Below, piece after piece: positions 1 to 6,760 of a stretch of 9,138 nt of DNA; positions within the stretch are counted from its first letter, which is position 1, and each line of letters begins with the position of its first letter. A model generated the notes under the pieces. That model searched no databases, had not been told where the DNA came from, and was given only the letters and a program-made list of their open reading frames with translations. The stretch comes from BS750m-G62 sp964577175 (GTDB lineage Bacteria; Planctomycetota; Phycisphaerae; FEN-1346): positions 1 to 9,138 of the forward strand of contig CAZNYC010000151.1 in assembly GCA_964577175.1 (NCBI GenBank). The letters are read 5' to 3'. Position numbers and translations under genes: made by a program.

Positions 1-2
1 GC

Positions 3-845
3 GAGCACGCCCCCCCCACCCTCGACGCCGACGGCCTGGCGTTCGCCTACACGCCCGGCGAGCCGGTCCTCTCGGGCCTCTCGATGACGGCCCGGGCGGG
101 GCGGCTGACGGCCGTCCTCGGCCCGAACGGCTCCGGCAAGACGACGCTCCTGAAGGTGCTGGTGGGCCTGCTGGCCCCGTCGGCGGGCCAGGTCCGCCTG
201 GCGGGCCGGCCGCTCGCCTCCTGGCCGCGGGCCGACCTGGCGCGACGCCTCGCCTACGTGCCGCAGGAGACCCTCGCCGCCGTCGGCTTCACGGTGCGCG
301 AGACGGTGCTGATGGGCCGGTCGCCGCACGTCGGGGCGCTGGGGTTCGAGTCGGACGCCGACTGGCGTGCCGCCCGCGAAGCGCTCCGCCTGACCGAGAC
401 CGAGCGCTTCGCCGAGCGGGACCTGGCGGACCTCTCGGGCGGCGAGCGGCAGCGGGTCATCGTGGCCCGGGCGCTGGCGCAGGAGCCGGACGTGGTGCTC
501 CTGGACGAACCGACCTCGTTCCTCGACATCCGCCATCAGCACGGCATCTACGGGCTGCTCCGGCACCTGGTGACCGAGGGCGGCAAGACGGTCGTCACCG
601 TGAGCCACGACCTGAGCCTGGCCGCCGCGTACGCCGACGAGGTGGTCCTCGTGGCGCGCGGGGAGGTGGCGGCCGCCGGCACGCCGGGGGAGGTCCTCCG
701 GCCGGAGGTGCTCCAGGCCGTGTACGAGATGCCCGTCGAGGTGCGCACGGACGAGGCGACCGGCCGGCCGCTCGTCCTGCCCCGGCCGCCGGGGCGCCCC
801 GAGCCGCGAACGCCTCCCCGCCGTGGCCTTGGCCAAGGCGGGTGA
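3..845 (+). CDS. ABC transporter ATP-binding protein, FecE/BtuD type (5' end missing)
   Basis: Cytoplasmic ATPase subunit of an importer, most like the FecCD-associated ATPases for iron-siderophore, heme or cobalamin uptake. The frame is open to the window edge, and codons before the first ATG (84) encode the usual start of the fold, including the aromatic A-loop (FAY), so the true start lies outside. In order: Walker A GPNGSGKTT (nt 120-146), Q-loop YVPQE, signature LSGGERQ (from nt 435), Walker B VVLLDEP with Asp-Glu (nt 504-509), and H-loop VSHD (His at nt 606). The segment TVRETVLMGRSPH and the 'ATP domain plus short tail' size match this subfamily. All catalytic motifs are intact. The partner permease and binding protein would be expected upstream, outside the window; the next gene downstream is unrelated. 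The substrate cannot be decided from this subunit. Confidence 0.93.
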   Translation, partial: EHAPPTLDADGLAFAYTPGEPVLSGLSMTARAGRLTAVLGPNGSGKTTLLKVLVGLLAPSAGQVRLAGRPLASWPRADLARRLAYVPQETLAAVGFTVRETVLMGRSPHVGALGFESDADWRAAREALRLTETERFAERDLADLSGGERQRVIVARALAQEPDVVLLDEPTSFLDIRHQHGIYGLLRHLVTEGGKTVVTVSHDLSLAAAYADEVVLVARGEVAAAGTPGEVLRPEVLQAVYEMPVEVRTDEATGRPLVLPRPPGRPEPRTPPRRGLGQGG

Positions 846-878
846 GTTCGCGGGCAGCCGGCGGTGCGGCGCGGGTGT

Positions 879-901
879 CACCGGCGGTTTGTCCGCCGGT
901 G
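879..901 (+). terminator. Hairpin after the ABC ATPase gene
   Basis: Perfect inverted repeat with 9-bp arms (CACCGGCGG and CCGCCGGTG) around a 5-nt loop (TTTGT), starting 33 nt after the ABC stop codon. Position and strength suit transcription termination or 3'-end protection. No proper U-tract follows (TTCTGCG), so it could equally be a dispersed palindromic element. Confidence 0.4.
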
Positions 902-1000
902 TTCTGCGAATCGTCAGGCCCTGGGCGGCAAGCAGCCGGTGGCGCCCGGTGCTGTGTCCGTCGCCGCATTTTCCCCCTTCGCGCGACCGGCAAATGGCGT

Positions 1001-2050
1001 ATGATGGCGTCGGGCACTATGCAGTCCACACGCGGCAAGACGTGGCGACACGGCCTGTTCGACGGTCCGTCCGGTCGGACCGAGCGGGAGGGGGCCGTCC
1101 CGCCGGAGCCCCCTGCCCCCGACGCCCGCCGGCAGGGGGGCCAGCGCGTCTGGGCGTTCCTCTGCCCCAACCCCACCTGCGACACCGAACTCGTGGTGTT
1201 CCCGGAGTTCGCCGGGGCGACGGTGGAGTGCCCGGCGTGCGGGTTCGCGTTCCTGGCGCCGCGGGTCGTGCCGCTGCAGATTGCGTCCGACTCGGAGGGC
1301 GAGGACGGCCCGGCCCCGCCGCGGCCGTTCGCGCCCGGGGCCGTGATGGCCCGCCCGGGCCCGCCGGCGCCGCCGCGGCCGAAGCGTCCGGCCTCGCCTC
1401 CCCCCAAGCCGGCCGCGACCAGGCCGAAGGTCGCGACGGGGGAGGTAGCGGCCCAGATCACCCAATCCGCCGCCGACGGGACGCAGGCCCTGGAAGCCCT
1501 CGCGCGGAGCGTGGGCGACGGCGGGCCCGGCCCGGCGCCGAAGACGTCTCCGCCGCCGGGCGGTTCGGAAACCGGCGCCTCGGCGGGAGCGGCGTCGAGC
1601 GAGGCGCTGCGGGCCCTGGCCCAGGCCGCCGGCACGCCGGCCGCCGCCAAACGAAAACCGCCCGCCCGCGAAAAGAAGGGCGGCAGCCTGAGCCGCCATC
1701 TGGCCGCCGCCGCCTTCGAGGGCGAACGACGCCGCTCCACGCGCATGCAGATGGCCGGCGACCCGGCCGCCGCCCGCAAGACGATGGACCGGTCCGCCGG
1801 GCGGACACCGCCCGCCTCCGAGCCCCTGCCCCTCTCGGAAGGCGAACGGCGGGCGGCCCGGCGGCAGCGGACGGACCTCGTCGTCACGTGGGCGGTGGCG
1901 GCCGTGGTGTCGGCGGGCCTGACGCTGGCGGCCTACGTGACCGGGGTGCCGGACATCGGCCTCGGGTCGCTCCTGTTCCTCGGTCTGGCGGGCGCGAGGA
2001 CGTGGTGGGTGACGCGGACGACGGACTCGGCCGCCCCGCCCCGGCCGTGA
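1001..2050 (+). CDS. Zinc-ribbon protein with Pro/Ala-rich linker and two C-terminal TM helices
   Basis: Function not recognised. Numbered from the Met at 1019, a zinc-ribbon-like cysteine set C49-x4-C54-x16-C71-x2-C74 (CPNPTC, then CPACGF) lies near the N-terminus. It is followed by about 200 residues of Pro/Ala/Gly/Arg/Lys-rich low-complexity linker, then two hydrophobic segments (about 287-308 and 313-331) and a short polar tail. There is no signal peptide, so the ribbon is probably cytoplasmic and anchored by the C-terminal hairpin. The start is uncertain. In-frame ATGs occur at 1001, 1004 and 1019, none with a clear Shine-Dalgarno. TATGAT at 1000-1005 could be a -10 box, which would favour 1019. 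A GTG at 842 overlapping the ABC stop would add a low-complexity leader across the 879-901 hairpin and is less likely. The reductase gene follows after 39 nt. A sensor or scaffold role is only a guess. Confidence 0.72.
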   Translation: MMASGTMQSTRGKTWRHGLFDGPSGRTEREGAVPPEPPAPDARRQGGQRVWAFLCPNPTCDTELVVFPEFAGATVECPACGFAFLAPRVVPLQIASDSEGEDGPAPPRPFAPGAVMARPGPPAPPRPKRPASPPPKPAATRPKVATGEVAAQITQSAADGTQALEALARSVGDGGPGPAPKTSPPPGGSETGASAGAASSEALRALAQAAGTPAAAKRKPPAREKKGGSLSRHLAAAAFEGERRRSTRMQMAGDPAAARKTMDRSAGRTPPASEPLPLSEGERRAARRQRTDLVVTWAVAAVVSAGLTLAAYVTGVPDIGLGSLLFLGLAGARTWWVTRTTDSAAPPRP

Positions 2051-2089
2051 GAGGCCGCACACCGGACCTCCCGAGAAAGGAGCGAGGCG

Positions 2090-3082
2090 ATGAGCCGACG
2101 CAAACCGCATGGCCTGACGCGGCGCCGGTTTCTCCGGCGGACCCTCGGCGCGGGGGCGGGCGCGGGCCTGCTGGTCCTCGCCCGGCCGCTGCCGGGCGCC
2201 GACCCCACCGATGCCCTGCCCACGCGGACCCTGGGGCGCACGGGCGAGAAGGTCACCATCCTCGGCCTCGGCACCGCCCCCATCGGCGAGGGGCCGCCCG
2301 ACACCGACGAGGCCGAGCGGATCTTCGGCGAGGTGCTCGACCGCGGCGTCACGTACGTCGATACGGCCCGCTCGTACGGCAACGCCGAGGAGGCCCTGGG
2401 GCGCATCGTCCCGAAGCGGCGCGACCGGCTGTTCCTGGTCACGAAACTGTGGACGGACTCGGCCGCCAAGGCGGAGCGGCTGCTCGCGACGTCGCTCCGG
2501 ACGCTGAAGGTGGACCACCTCGACCTCGTGCACATCCACCACGTGGGCGGGAAGAACGTGGAGAAGGTCCTCGCGGGCGACGGCATCCTGCCGTTCCTCC
2601 TGAAGGAGAAGGAGAAGGGCACGCTGCGGTTCATCGGGTGCTCGGGCCACGCCCGCCCGCCGCGGTTCCTCGAGGTGATGAAGACCGGCGAGATCGACGT
2701 CGTCATGCCCGTCATGAATTACTGTGACATTCATAACTACAAGTTCGAGACGACGGTCCTGCCCGAGTGCCGCCGGCGGAACCTCGGGGCCGTCGCCATG
2801 AAGGTGTACGCCGGCATCAAGGGCGGGTTCAAGAACCATCGCAAGGGCCACGTGGGCTGCGTGACCGAGCCGGACCGGCTGCCCCTGGCGATGGCGTGGG
2901 CGCTGGACCTGCCGGGCGTCAGCGTCGCCAACGTCGGGCCGTACACGATGGCGCAGGCGGTCCAGAACGTGGAGTTCGCGCGGGCGTACAAGCCGCTCAC
3001 CACGGAGCAGCGGGCGGACCTGGAGGCGCTCGGCCGGAAGCGCGCCCCGCAACTCGGCTGCCGCTACGGACCGGCGGCGTAA
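2090..3082 (+). CDS. Tat-secreted aldo/keto reductase
   Basis: NAD(P)H-dependent (beta/alpha)8 oxidoreductase of 330 aa. The N-terminus carries a twin-arginine signal (TRRRFLRR at 10-17, then a Gly/Ala/Leu-rich stretch to about residue 31), so the enzyme is probably exported folded. The AKR barrel starts at RTLGRTGEKV (46-55). The catalytic tetrad is present: Asp91 (YVDTA), Tyr96 (RSYG), Lys119 (VTKLW) and His150 (DLVHIHH). The late segment GVSVANVGPYT fits the C-terminal cofactor-binding part of the fold. The start is well supported by AAAGGAG (2076-2082), 7 nt before the ATG. No ferredoxin-like cysteine cluster follows the barrel. Substrate is unknown. Secreted AKRs of this type are often seen in Planctomycetota near sugar-oxidation genes, and the DUF1080 genes downstream fit that, but a common pathway is inference. 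Confidence 0.92.
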   Translation: MSRRKPHGLTRRRFLRRTLGAGAGAGLLVLARPLPGADPTDALPTRTLGRTGEKVTILGLGTAPIGEGPPDTDEAERIFGEVLDRGVTYVDTARSYGNAEEALGRIVPKRRDRLFLVTKLWTDSAAKAERLLATSLRTLKVDHLDLVHIHHVGGKNVEKVLAGDGILPFLLKEKEKGTLRFIGCSGHARPPRFLEVMKTGEIDVVMPVMNYCDIHNYKFETTVLPECRRRNLGAVAMKVYAGIKGGFKNHRKGHVGCVTEPDRLPLAMAWALDLPGVSVANVGPYTMAQAVQNVEFARAYKPLTTEQRADLEALGRKRAPQLGCRYGPAA

Positions 3083-3085
3083 ACC

Positions 3086-3108
3086 CCCTCTCCCTTGGCG
3101 GGAGAGGG
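3086..3108 (+). repeat. CCCTCTCCC/GGGAGAGGG palindrome after the reductase gene
   Basis: Perfect 9-bp arms around TTGGC, beginning 4 nt after the reductase stop and followed by ATGGGGTGAGGG. This sequence type recurs between genes in many unrelated bacteria (recalled, not searched). It may act as a terminator here, but there is no U-tract. Confidence 0.6.
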
Positions 3109-3144
3109 ATGGGGTGAGGGCAAGGAAGCCGCAGGCTGCAGATG

Positions 3145-3174
3145 TGCGCGGCGGGTCTCCGTACCCGCCGCGCA
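3145..3174. repeat. 12-bp-arm palindrome (TGCGCGGCGGGT)
   Basis: Perfect inverted repeat: TGCGCGGCGGGT pairs with ACCCGCCGCGCA across the 6-nt loop CTCCGT. It is unrelated in sequence to the palindrome at 3086-3108 and to the hairpin units that start 9 nt later. No T-run flanks it, so a mobile or REP-like palindrome is more likely than a simple terminator. Confidence 0.6.
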
Positions 3175-3182
3175 AGGGTGAT

Positions 3183-3213
3183 ATTCTGAGGAGCCCGAAG
3201 GGCGACGAAGAAT
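3183..3213. repeat. 31-nt hairpin unit, copy 1
   Basis: First of three identical 31-nt units. The outer pairs are ATTCT with AGAAT, the inner pairs GCCC with GGGC, and the loop is GAA. The strands between are arranged to give two tandem G.A/A.G steps around one G-C pair. The upstream flank (AAGGGTGAT) differs from the other copies, while the downstream flank (CTCGCCGTGGCC...) matches copy 2 as far as the N gap. Confidence 0.75.
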
Positions 3214-3237
3214 CTCGCCGTGGCCGTTGTCGTTGCC

Positions 3238-3337
3238 NNNNNNNNNNNNNNNNNNNNNNNNNNNNNNNNNNNNNNNNNNNNNNNNNNNNNNNNNNNNNNN
3301 NNNNNNNNNNNNNNNNNNNNNNNNNNNNNNNNNNNNN
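3238..3337. other. Assembly gap (100 N)
   Basis: Exactly 100 N, the conventional placeholder for a scaffold join of unknown length. Both edges lie in the same repeat type, so the assembly very probably broke because further copies of the composite repeat are present. The true size is unknown. Confidence 0.97.
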
Positions 3338-3568
3338 TCAAACGCTGTCATTCTGAGGAGCCCGAAGGGCGACGAAGAATCTCGCCGTGGCCGTTGTCGT
3401 TGCCGTGGCCGTTTGTGGCTTGTCGCTCGCGGCTTGCGGCTCAAACGCTGTCATTCTGAGGAGCCCGAAGGGCGACGAAGAATCTCGCCGTGGCCTTGGC
3501 CGTTGTTGTAGCCGTAGCCGTAGCCGTGGCCGTTTGTGGCTTGTGGCTCGCGGCTCGCGGCTCGTGGC
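3338..3568. repeat. Composite tandem repeat: hairpin + hexamers + heptamers
   Basis: Two units start with TCAAACGCTGTC at 3338 and 3441 (period 103 nt). Each holds the 31-nt hairpin (3350-3380 and 3453-3483), then CTCGCC, then a hexamer array of the GTNGYC type, GT, and a heptamer array of the TYGYGGC type. Unit 1 has 4 hexamers (3387-3410) and 4 heptamers (3413-3440). Unit 2 has about 7 hexamers (3490-3531, including GTAGCC three times) and 5 heptamers (3534-3568). Different copy numbers in otherwise matching units indicate slippage or recombination. The array ends 22 nt before the Shine-Dalgarno of the next gene. There are no CRISPR features: repeats are adjoining, and there are no unique spacers or cas genes. 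Confidence 0.85.
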
Positions 3569-3602
3569 ACCCCGTGGCGTGTCTCCAATCAAGGAACATC
3601 CG

Positions 3603-4655
3603 ATGCACCGACGCACGTGGATGATTCTCCCGGCCGTCCTCCTCACCCTCGCGGCCGTCCAGGCAGCCGCGGCCGCCGACGCCACCGAACCGGTCACCGA
3701 CCCGTTCCTCGGCGACTGGGAGGGCCGGTTCACGAAGGAGGGCAACCGCCGGCCGCAGCCGCTGGTGGCCCAGGTCATTCCCCGCGGCGGGGGACGGTAC
3801 GACCTGGTGTTCCGCGAGGTCTTCGATCACCGGTGCCCCGTCTACGGCCGGGCCGCGGGCCGGGTCGACGGCGGCCGCCTCGTCTTCCGCGGCGACGAAT
3901 TCACCGGCGAGGCGTCCGGCGAGACGATGACCGGCACGGGCCGGCGGCACGACCATCGCGGCGAGGAAACCGGCCGCCCGTTCATCCTGAAGAAGGTGTT
4001 GCGGCCCTCGCCCCGCCTCGGCGCCGAGCCGCCCGACGGGGCCGTCGTCCTCTTCGACGGCTCCGGCTTCGACGCGTGGGCGCCCGACCGCGGCGAGGCG
4101 GTCACGTGGAAGGTCTCCGGCGGCGTGGCCCACGTGTGGCCGCTGCTCGACGAGCACGCCATCGCGCCGGGCCTCGTGACGAAACGGGCGTTCGGCGATT
4201 ATCACCTGCACCTGGAGTTCCGCCTGCCGCTGCTAGCCGGTTCCCGCGGCCAGACGCGCGCCAACAGCGGTATCTCGTTCGAGGATTACCGATGGCACGA
4301 ATTGCAGATTCTCGATAGTTACGGCCTGCCGGGGACCTGGGACGAGTGCGGGGCCATCTACCGCATCGCCGCCCCCAAGGTGAACATGTGCGCCCCGCCC
4401 GGCCGCTGGCAGAGTTACGACGTGACGTACCGCCGGCCGCGGTACGGCGACGCCGGCAAACTGCTCCGCCCCGCCCGCGTGACGGTCAGCCATAACGGGA
4501 AGGTGGTCCAGAACGACCTGGAACTGCCGGGCGGCGACGTGCCGGAGAACCGCTTCGGCTCCCGCACGCTCGGCCGCATCCGATTGCAGAACCACGGCGA
4601 CCCGATCGCGTTTCGGAATATTTGGGTGAAGGAGTTGGGGGGTGGGGGTGAGTGA
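3603..4655 (+). CDS. Secreted DUF1080 (3-keto-disaccharide hydrolase-like) protein with extra N-terminal domain
   Basis: 350 aa. A Sec signal peptide is visible at residues 1 to about 25 (HRRTW, hydrophobic stretch, AAAAA|D), so the protein is exported. Residues about 33-135 (from DPFLGDWEG) form a separate, probably beta-rich module that I cannot name. Residues about 146-345 are a DUF1080 domain (PF06439, concanavalin/LamG-like fold), shown by VVLFDGSGFDAW, YHLHLEFRLP, NSGISFEDYRWHELQILDSYG-type strands and a closing GRIRLQNHGDPIAFRNIWV. The family is linked to hydrolysis of 3-keto-glycosides, but many members are untested. The start is set by AAGGAA (3591-3596), 6 nt before the ATG. The long composite repeat lies immediately upstream and would fall in the leader if transcription starts before it. 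It converges with the minus-strand peptidase-like gene. Confidence 0.88.
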   Translation: MHRRTWMILPAVLLTLAAVQAAAAADATEPVTDPFLGDWEGRFTKEGNRRPQPLVAQVIPRGGGRYDLVFREVFDHRCPVYGRAAGRVDGGRLVFRGDEFTGEASGETMTGTGRRHDHRGEETGRPFILKKVLRPSPRLGAEPPDGAVVLFDGSGFDAWAPDRGEAVTWKVSGGVAHVWPLLDEHAIAPGLVTKRAFGDYHLHLEFRLPLLAGSRGQTRANSGISFEDYRWHELQILDSYGLPGTWDECGAIYRIAAPKVNMCAPPGRWQSYDVTYRRPRYGDAGKLLRPARVTVSHNGKVVQNDLELPGGDVPENRFGSRTLGRIRLQNHGDPIAFRNIWVKELGGGGE

Positions 4656-4787
4656 GGAGCGAGACGAAAGGTGTTCGGGTGCATCCCTACTTACGGTAAG
4701 GCCATGGTACCTGAAAAGGGCGCCGCGTAACCGACCGACTGGACAGGATCAACCGTGCTCCAAGTACCGCGGTCTCCGCACAGGTGT

Positions 4788-6464
4788 CTACCACTCCTCG
4801 GCGGGCCCCAGAACTGACTCGGAACGCAGTAGCGGCACATGGCCAGAAAGCGGCCACTCTTCGACTCCTAAACCATCCCCAGAATCTCGAATCTGAATGC
4901 CCGGAAGCCATCCCCAAACGAAGCGCTGGATTGGCTGGCCACCCAGCTCGGCATAATTCGCGTCAGTCAGGATGTCGCCAATCTTGTGCTTATTGGCGGC
5001 ATATAGATCTGGCAGGCTGATTTCCGTAAGCCAAATATGCTCCCGCCCCTCCTCTAAAACCGCAGGCAACTTCCCTGTGACTGCCTTCCCGTGACTGTCT
5101 CTACCTCCAATCAGATGGGCAAGATACTCTGTTCTCGTGCACAGGACGGTCCGCGCGACCACCCCCCGTCTCCTATGGCTTGTCTGCTTAAACACGCGAC
5201 GCAGCCATTTGTTATCTTCCCCAGGCTCGCAGTATTGCTCCAGATTCGCGACTAGCTGTACAGCGGCCACCTCGGCGCTGTAGGGCGGCACTTCGACCCT
5301 ACTAGGCATAAATGCCACCCCGAAGCGGGCCCGCCTCGTAAGGTCGTACCACGGCGAGATCTTATTTCGCAAATACCCTAACGGCATGCACACATACATT
5401 CCAAAGTTGTCATCTTGTATTATGAAATGGTCTACCCAGGCCGCGCTTGCATGATATCCGGCGAAGACCTGCGGCTCTGGGCGGTACATTAGCTCCGCCT
5501 CACAGTCCCACTTATCAGAATTCATCGTGTGGCCAACAACTGCGACTACATGACCCACGGAATGTGTGGGCCAAAAACCAAGAAGCACCGGACACCCTGA
5601 CTCGACCAGCGGATACACCCACCGAGCATAGTCAATCTGCGGCAAGTCAATGAACTCCGGGGCAATCGGGTTCAAGCCGAGATTGGGATGCCGTGCAAGG
5701 TCATTAATCTGTTGGATGCTAAGCCCCCCAGGAGGGACAACGTGGTCTACATGGTCTATGTCCAGAAAGTCATTAATAAAACGGTTTGTCACCTTGGCGA
5801 TGGCAACCCGTCCGGTGTTGAGGAGCATTCGCAACGCGGCGTGAGCGCAAACGTGCGTAACAGCGTTCTGCTGGCAGAAGAACGCCCCGTGGATTGCGTA
5901 CTCCTTGTGATCGCCCTCTCCGCCGATTGTTGTGGGGAAGCGCGCATGACAGTGCACGTAGTAGTTGGTGATCCCTCGCGCCTCATGCGTTCCGGGGCCG
6001 GCCTGCGCGACTTTGCAGGGGGGGCGTGTAACGGCCTCCAGCACGTAGACCAAGTCAGGCGAAACGCCCAGATCCCTCACGACTTTCGAGTCGGCCGGCA
6101 ACTTACAGTCAAGAATGACGGCGTAACCCAGGATAGACTCGCTCGGGAGATCCCGCCAGTTCTCGTCATCACAAGGTGCCGCGAAGAAGGTCAGCCGGTG
6201 GGCCTTCGGAGTATCCCGGAAGTCGGCCCCGAGGCGCGTCCTGATGTCTTCGAACTCGTGTTCGATTTCCTCATTCGGTTCCAGCAGTTCCTTGACAAGC
6301 GTTCGCGCCCCCATCTTCCGCATGAGGGAACAGAGCCGGTGCACAGCACCTTCAGCCTTGCAGTCCCGCCACATCGGCGCTATGAGGTCAAAGTAGAAAG
6401 AGTACCCTGGCGTTCCCGCCTCGCACGAACATACGTCAAGGGATGTTGAGTACACACCGTGCAT
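4788..6464 (-). CDS. Putative papain/C39-like cysteine peptidase, family unknown
   Basis: 558 aa, no signal peptide or membrane segment, so probably cytoplasmic. I do not recognise a named family. Residues about 190-355 read like a papain-fold peptidase. HGAFFCQQN (192-200) and VCAHAAL (205-211) offer an oxyanion Gln (198/199) and nucleophile Cys206. GGLSIQQINDLA (246-257) resembles the C39 helix after the Cys helix. GHVVAVVGH (304-312) supplies His305, and FIIQDDNFG (347-355) supplies Asp351/352 or Asn353. The Gln-Cys spacing is one or two residues longer than in papain or C39. The N-terminal 180 and C-terminal 200 residues are unassigned; the protein has about 15 Cys. The ATG at 6464 is the only usual start between the in-frame TAG at 6519-6521 and residue 31; AAGG lies 8 nt upstream. 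It is second in an operon behind the 66-aa ORF. Peptidase activity is inferred from motifs alone. Confidence 0.8.
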   Translation of the reverse strand: MHGVYSTSLDVCSCEAGTPGYSFYFDLIAPMWRDCKAEGAVHRLCSLMRKMGARTLVKELLEPNEEIEHEFEDIRTRLGADFRDTPKAHRLTFFAAPCDDENWRDLPSESILGYAVILDCKLPADSKVVRDLGVSPDLVYVLEAVTRPPCKVAQAGPGTHEARGITNYYVHCHARFPTTIGGEGDHKEYAIHGAFFCQQNAVTHVCAHAALRMLLNTGRVAIAKVTNRFINDFLDIDHVDHVVPPGGLSIQQINDLARHPNLGLNPIAPEFIDLPQIDYARWVYPLVESGCPVLLGFWPTHSVGHVVAVVGHTMNSDKWDCEAELMYRPEPQVFAGYHASAAWVDHFIIQDDNFGMYVCMPLGYLRNKISPWYDLTRRARFGVAFMPSRVEVPPYSAEVAAVQLVANLEQYCEPGEDNKWLRRVFKQTSHRRRGVVARTVLCTRTEYLAHLIGGRDSHGKAVTGKLPAVLEEGREHIWLTEISLPDLYAANKHKIGDILTDANYAELGGQPIQRFVWGWLPGIQIRDSGDGLGVEEWPLSGHVPLLRSESVLGPAEEW

Positions 6465-6518
6465 CCACGGTGCCTTGAAGTGACCCGGGGAGTGTGATGA
6501 CGGACCGCGCCTCTGCCG

Positions 6519-6719
6519 CTAACAGGCTGGCCCACCGATCATTAGTTGGCTCCGCAGCGACTTCCGCTGCCAAGCCTCGATTTCGGCGAAGGCTCTCTGT
6601 TGCTCCTCAGTGAGTCCGTAGCCTTCCGCCCTCACAGCGTGAGTGCTCTCGTAACGGTCGGTGTGGGCCCGTTCCTGGGGGCGAAGCTCTTCGTTCCGGC
6701 CAGAACGTGCTTCGTCCAC
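6519..6719 (-). CDS. Small charged protein, first gene of the peptidase-like operon
   Basis: 66 aa from a GTG start. The start is decided by a perfect Shine-Dalgarno, AAGGAGG (minus strand, 6726-6732), with 6-nt spacing; a longer reading beginning upstream at 6893 would run through the promoter. The product is hydrophilic and charged, with a predicted helical stretch LTEEQQRAFAEIEAWQRK (36-53) and a C-terminal IGGPAC. No family recognised and no cysteine cluster or membrane segment. The stop (TAG, 6519-6521) is in the same frame as the 558-aa gene, whose ATG follows 54 nt later with no other stop between. It is therefore either a separate small partner (regulator, inhibitor or adaptor) or the N-terminal part of a larger protein interrupted by an amber codon. 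A partner role is inferred only from operon position. Confidence 0.62.
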   Translation of the reverse strand: MDEARSGRNEELRPQERAHTDRYESTHAVRAEGYGLTEEQQRAFAEIEAWQRKSLRSQLMIGGPAC

Positions 6720-6760
6720 AGCGCACCTCCTTGCTCGATCACCACGGTCAAACACTGGGT

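Noticed and set aside
842..1000. GTG at 842 overlapping the ABC stop (GTGA) as a coupled start for the zinc-ribbon gene.
   Set aside because: The added 53 residues are low-complexity and cross a perfect hairpin (879-901). Not impossible, but ATG 1001-1019 is simpler.
823..2727. Plus-strand frame of 634 codons overlapping the ABC, zinc-ribbon and AKR genes.
   Set aside because: Low-complexity Arg/Gly/Pro translation with no domain. The other frame holds recognisable genes with a good Shine-Dalgarno at 2076-2082.
914..3175. Very long minus-strand open frame (753 codons) across the zinc-ribbon and reductase genes.
   Set aside because: Antisense to a clear AKR with catalytic tetrad and to a zinc-ribbon/TM protein. 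It is Arg/Gly/Pro-rich without motifs; stop-poor frames are expected at this G+C.
3183..3568. CRISPR array.
   Set aside because: Repeats are joined by low-complexity hexamers and heptamers rather than unique spacers of constant length; no cas genes.
4690..4700. CTTACGGTAAG palindrome as an insertion-site repeat matching CCTTACG near 7000.
   Set aside because: The shared part is too short, and the second site lies beyond the compositional edge without matching flanks.
5688..6449. Plus-strand frame of 253 codons inside the peptidase-like gene.
   Set aside because: Antisense to the better-supported 558-aa frame; no motifs and no convincing start.
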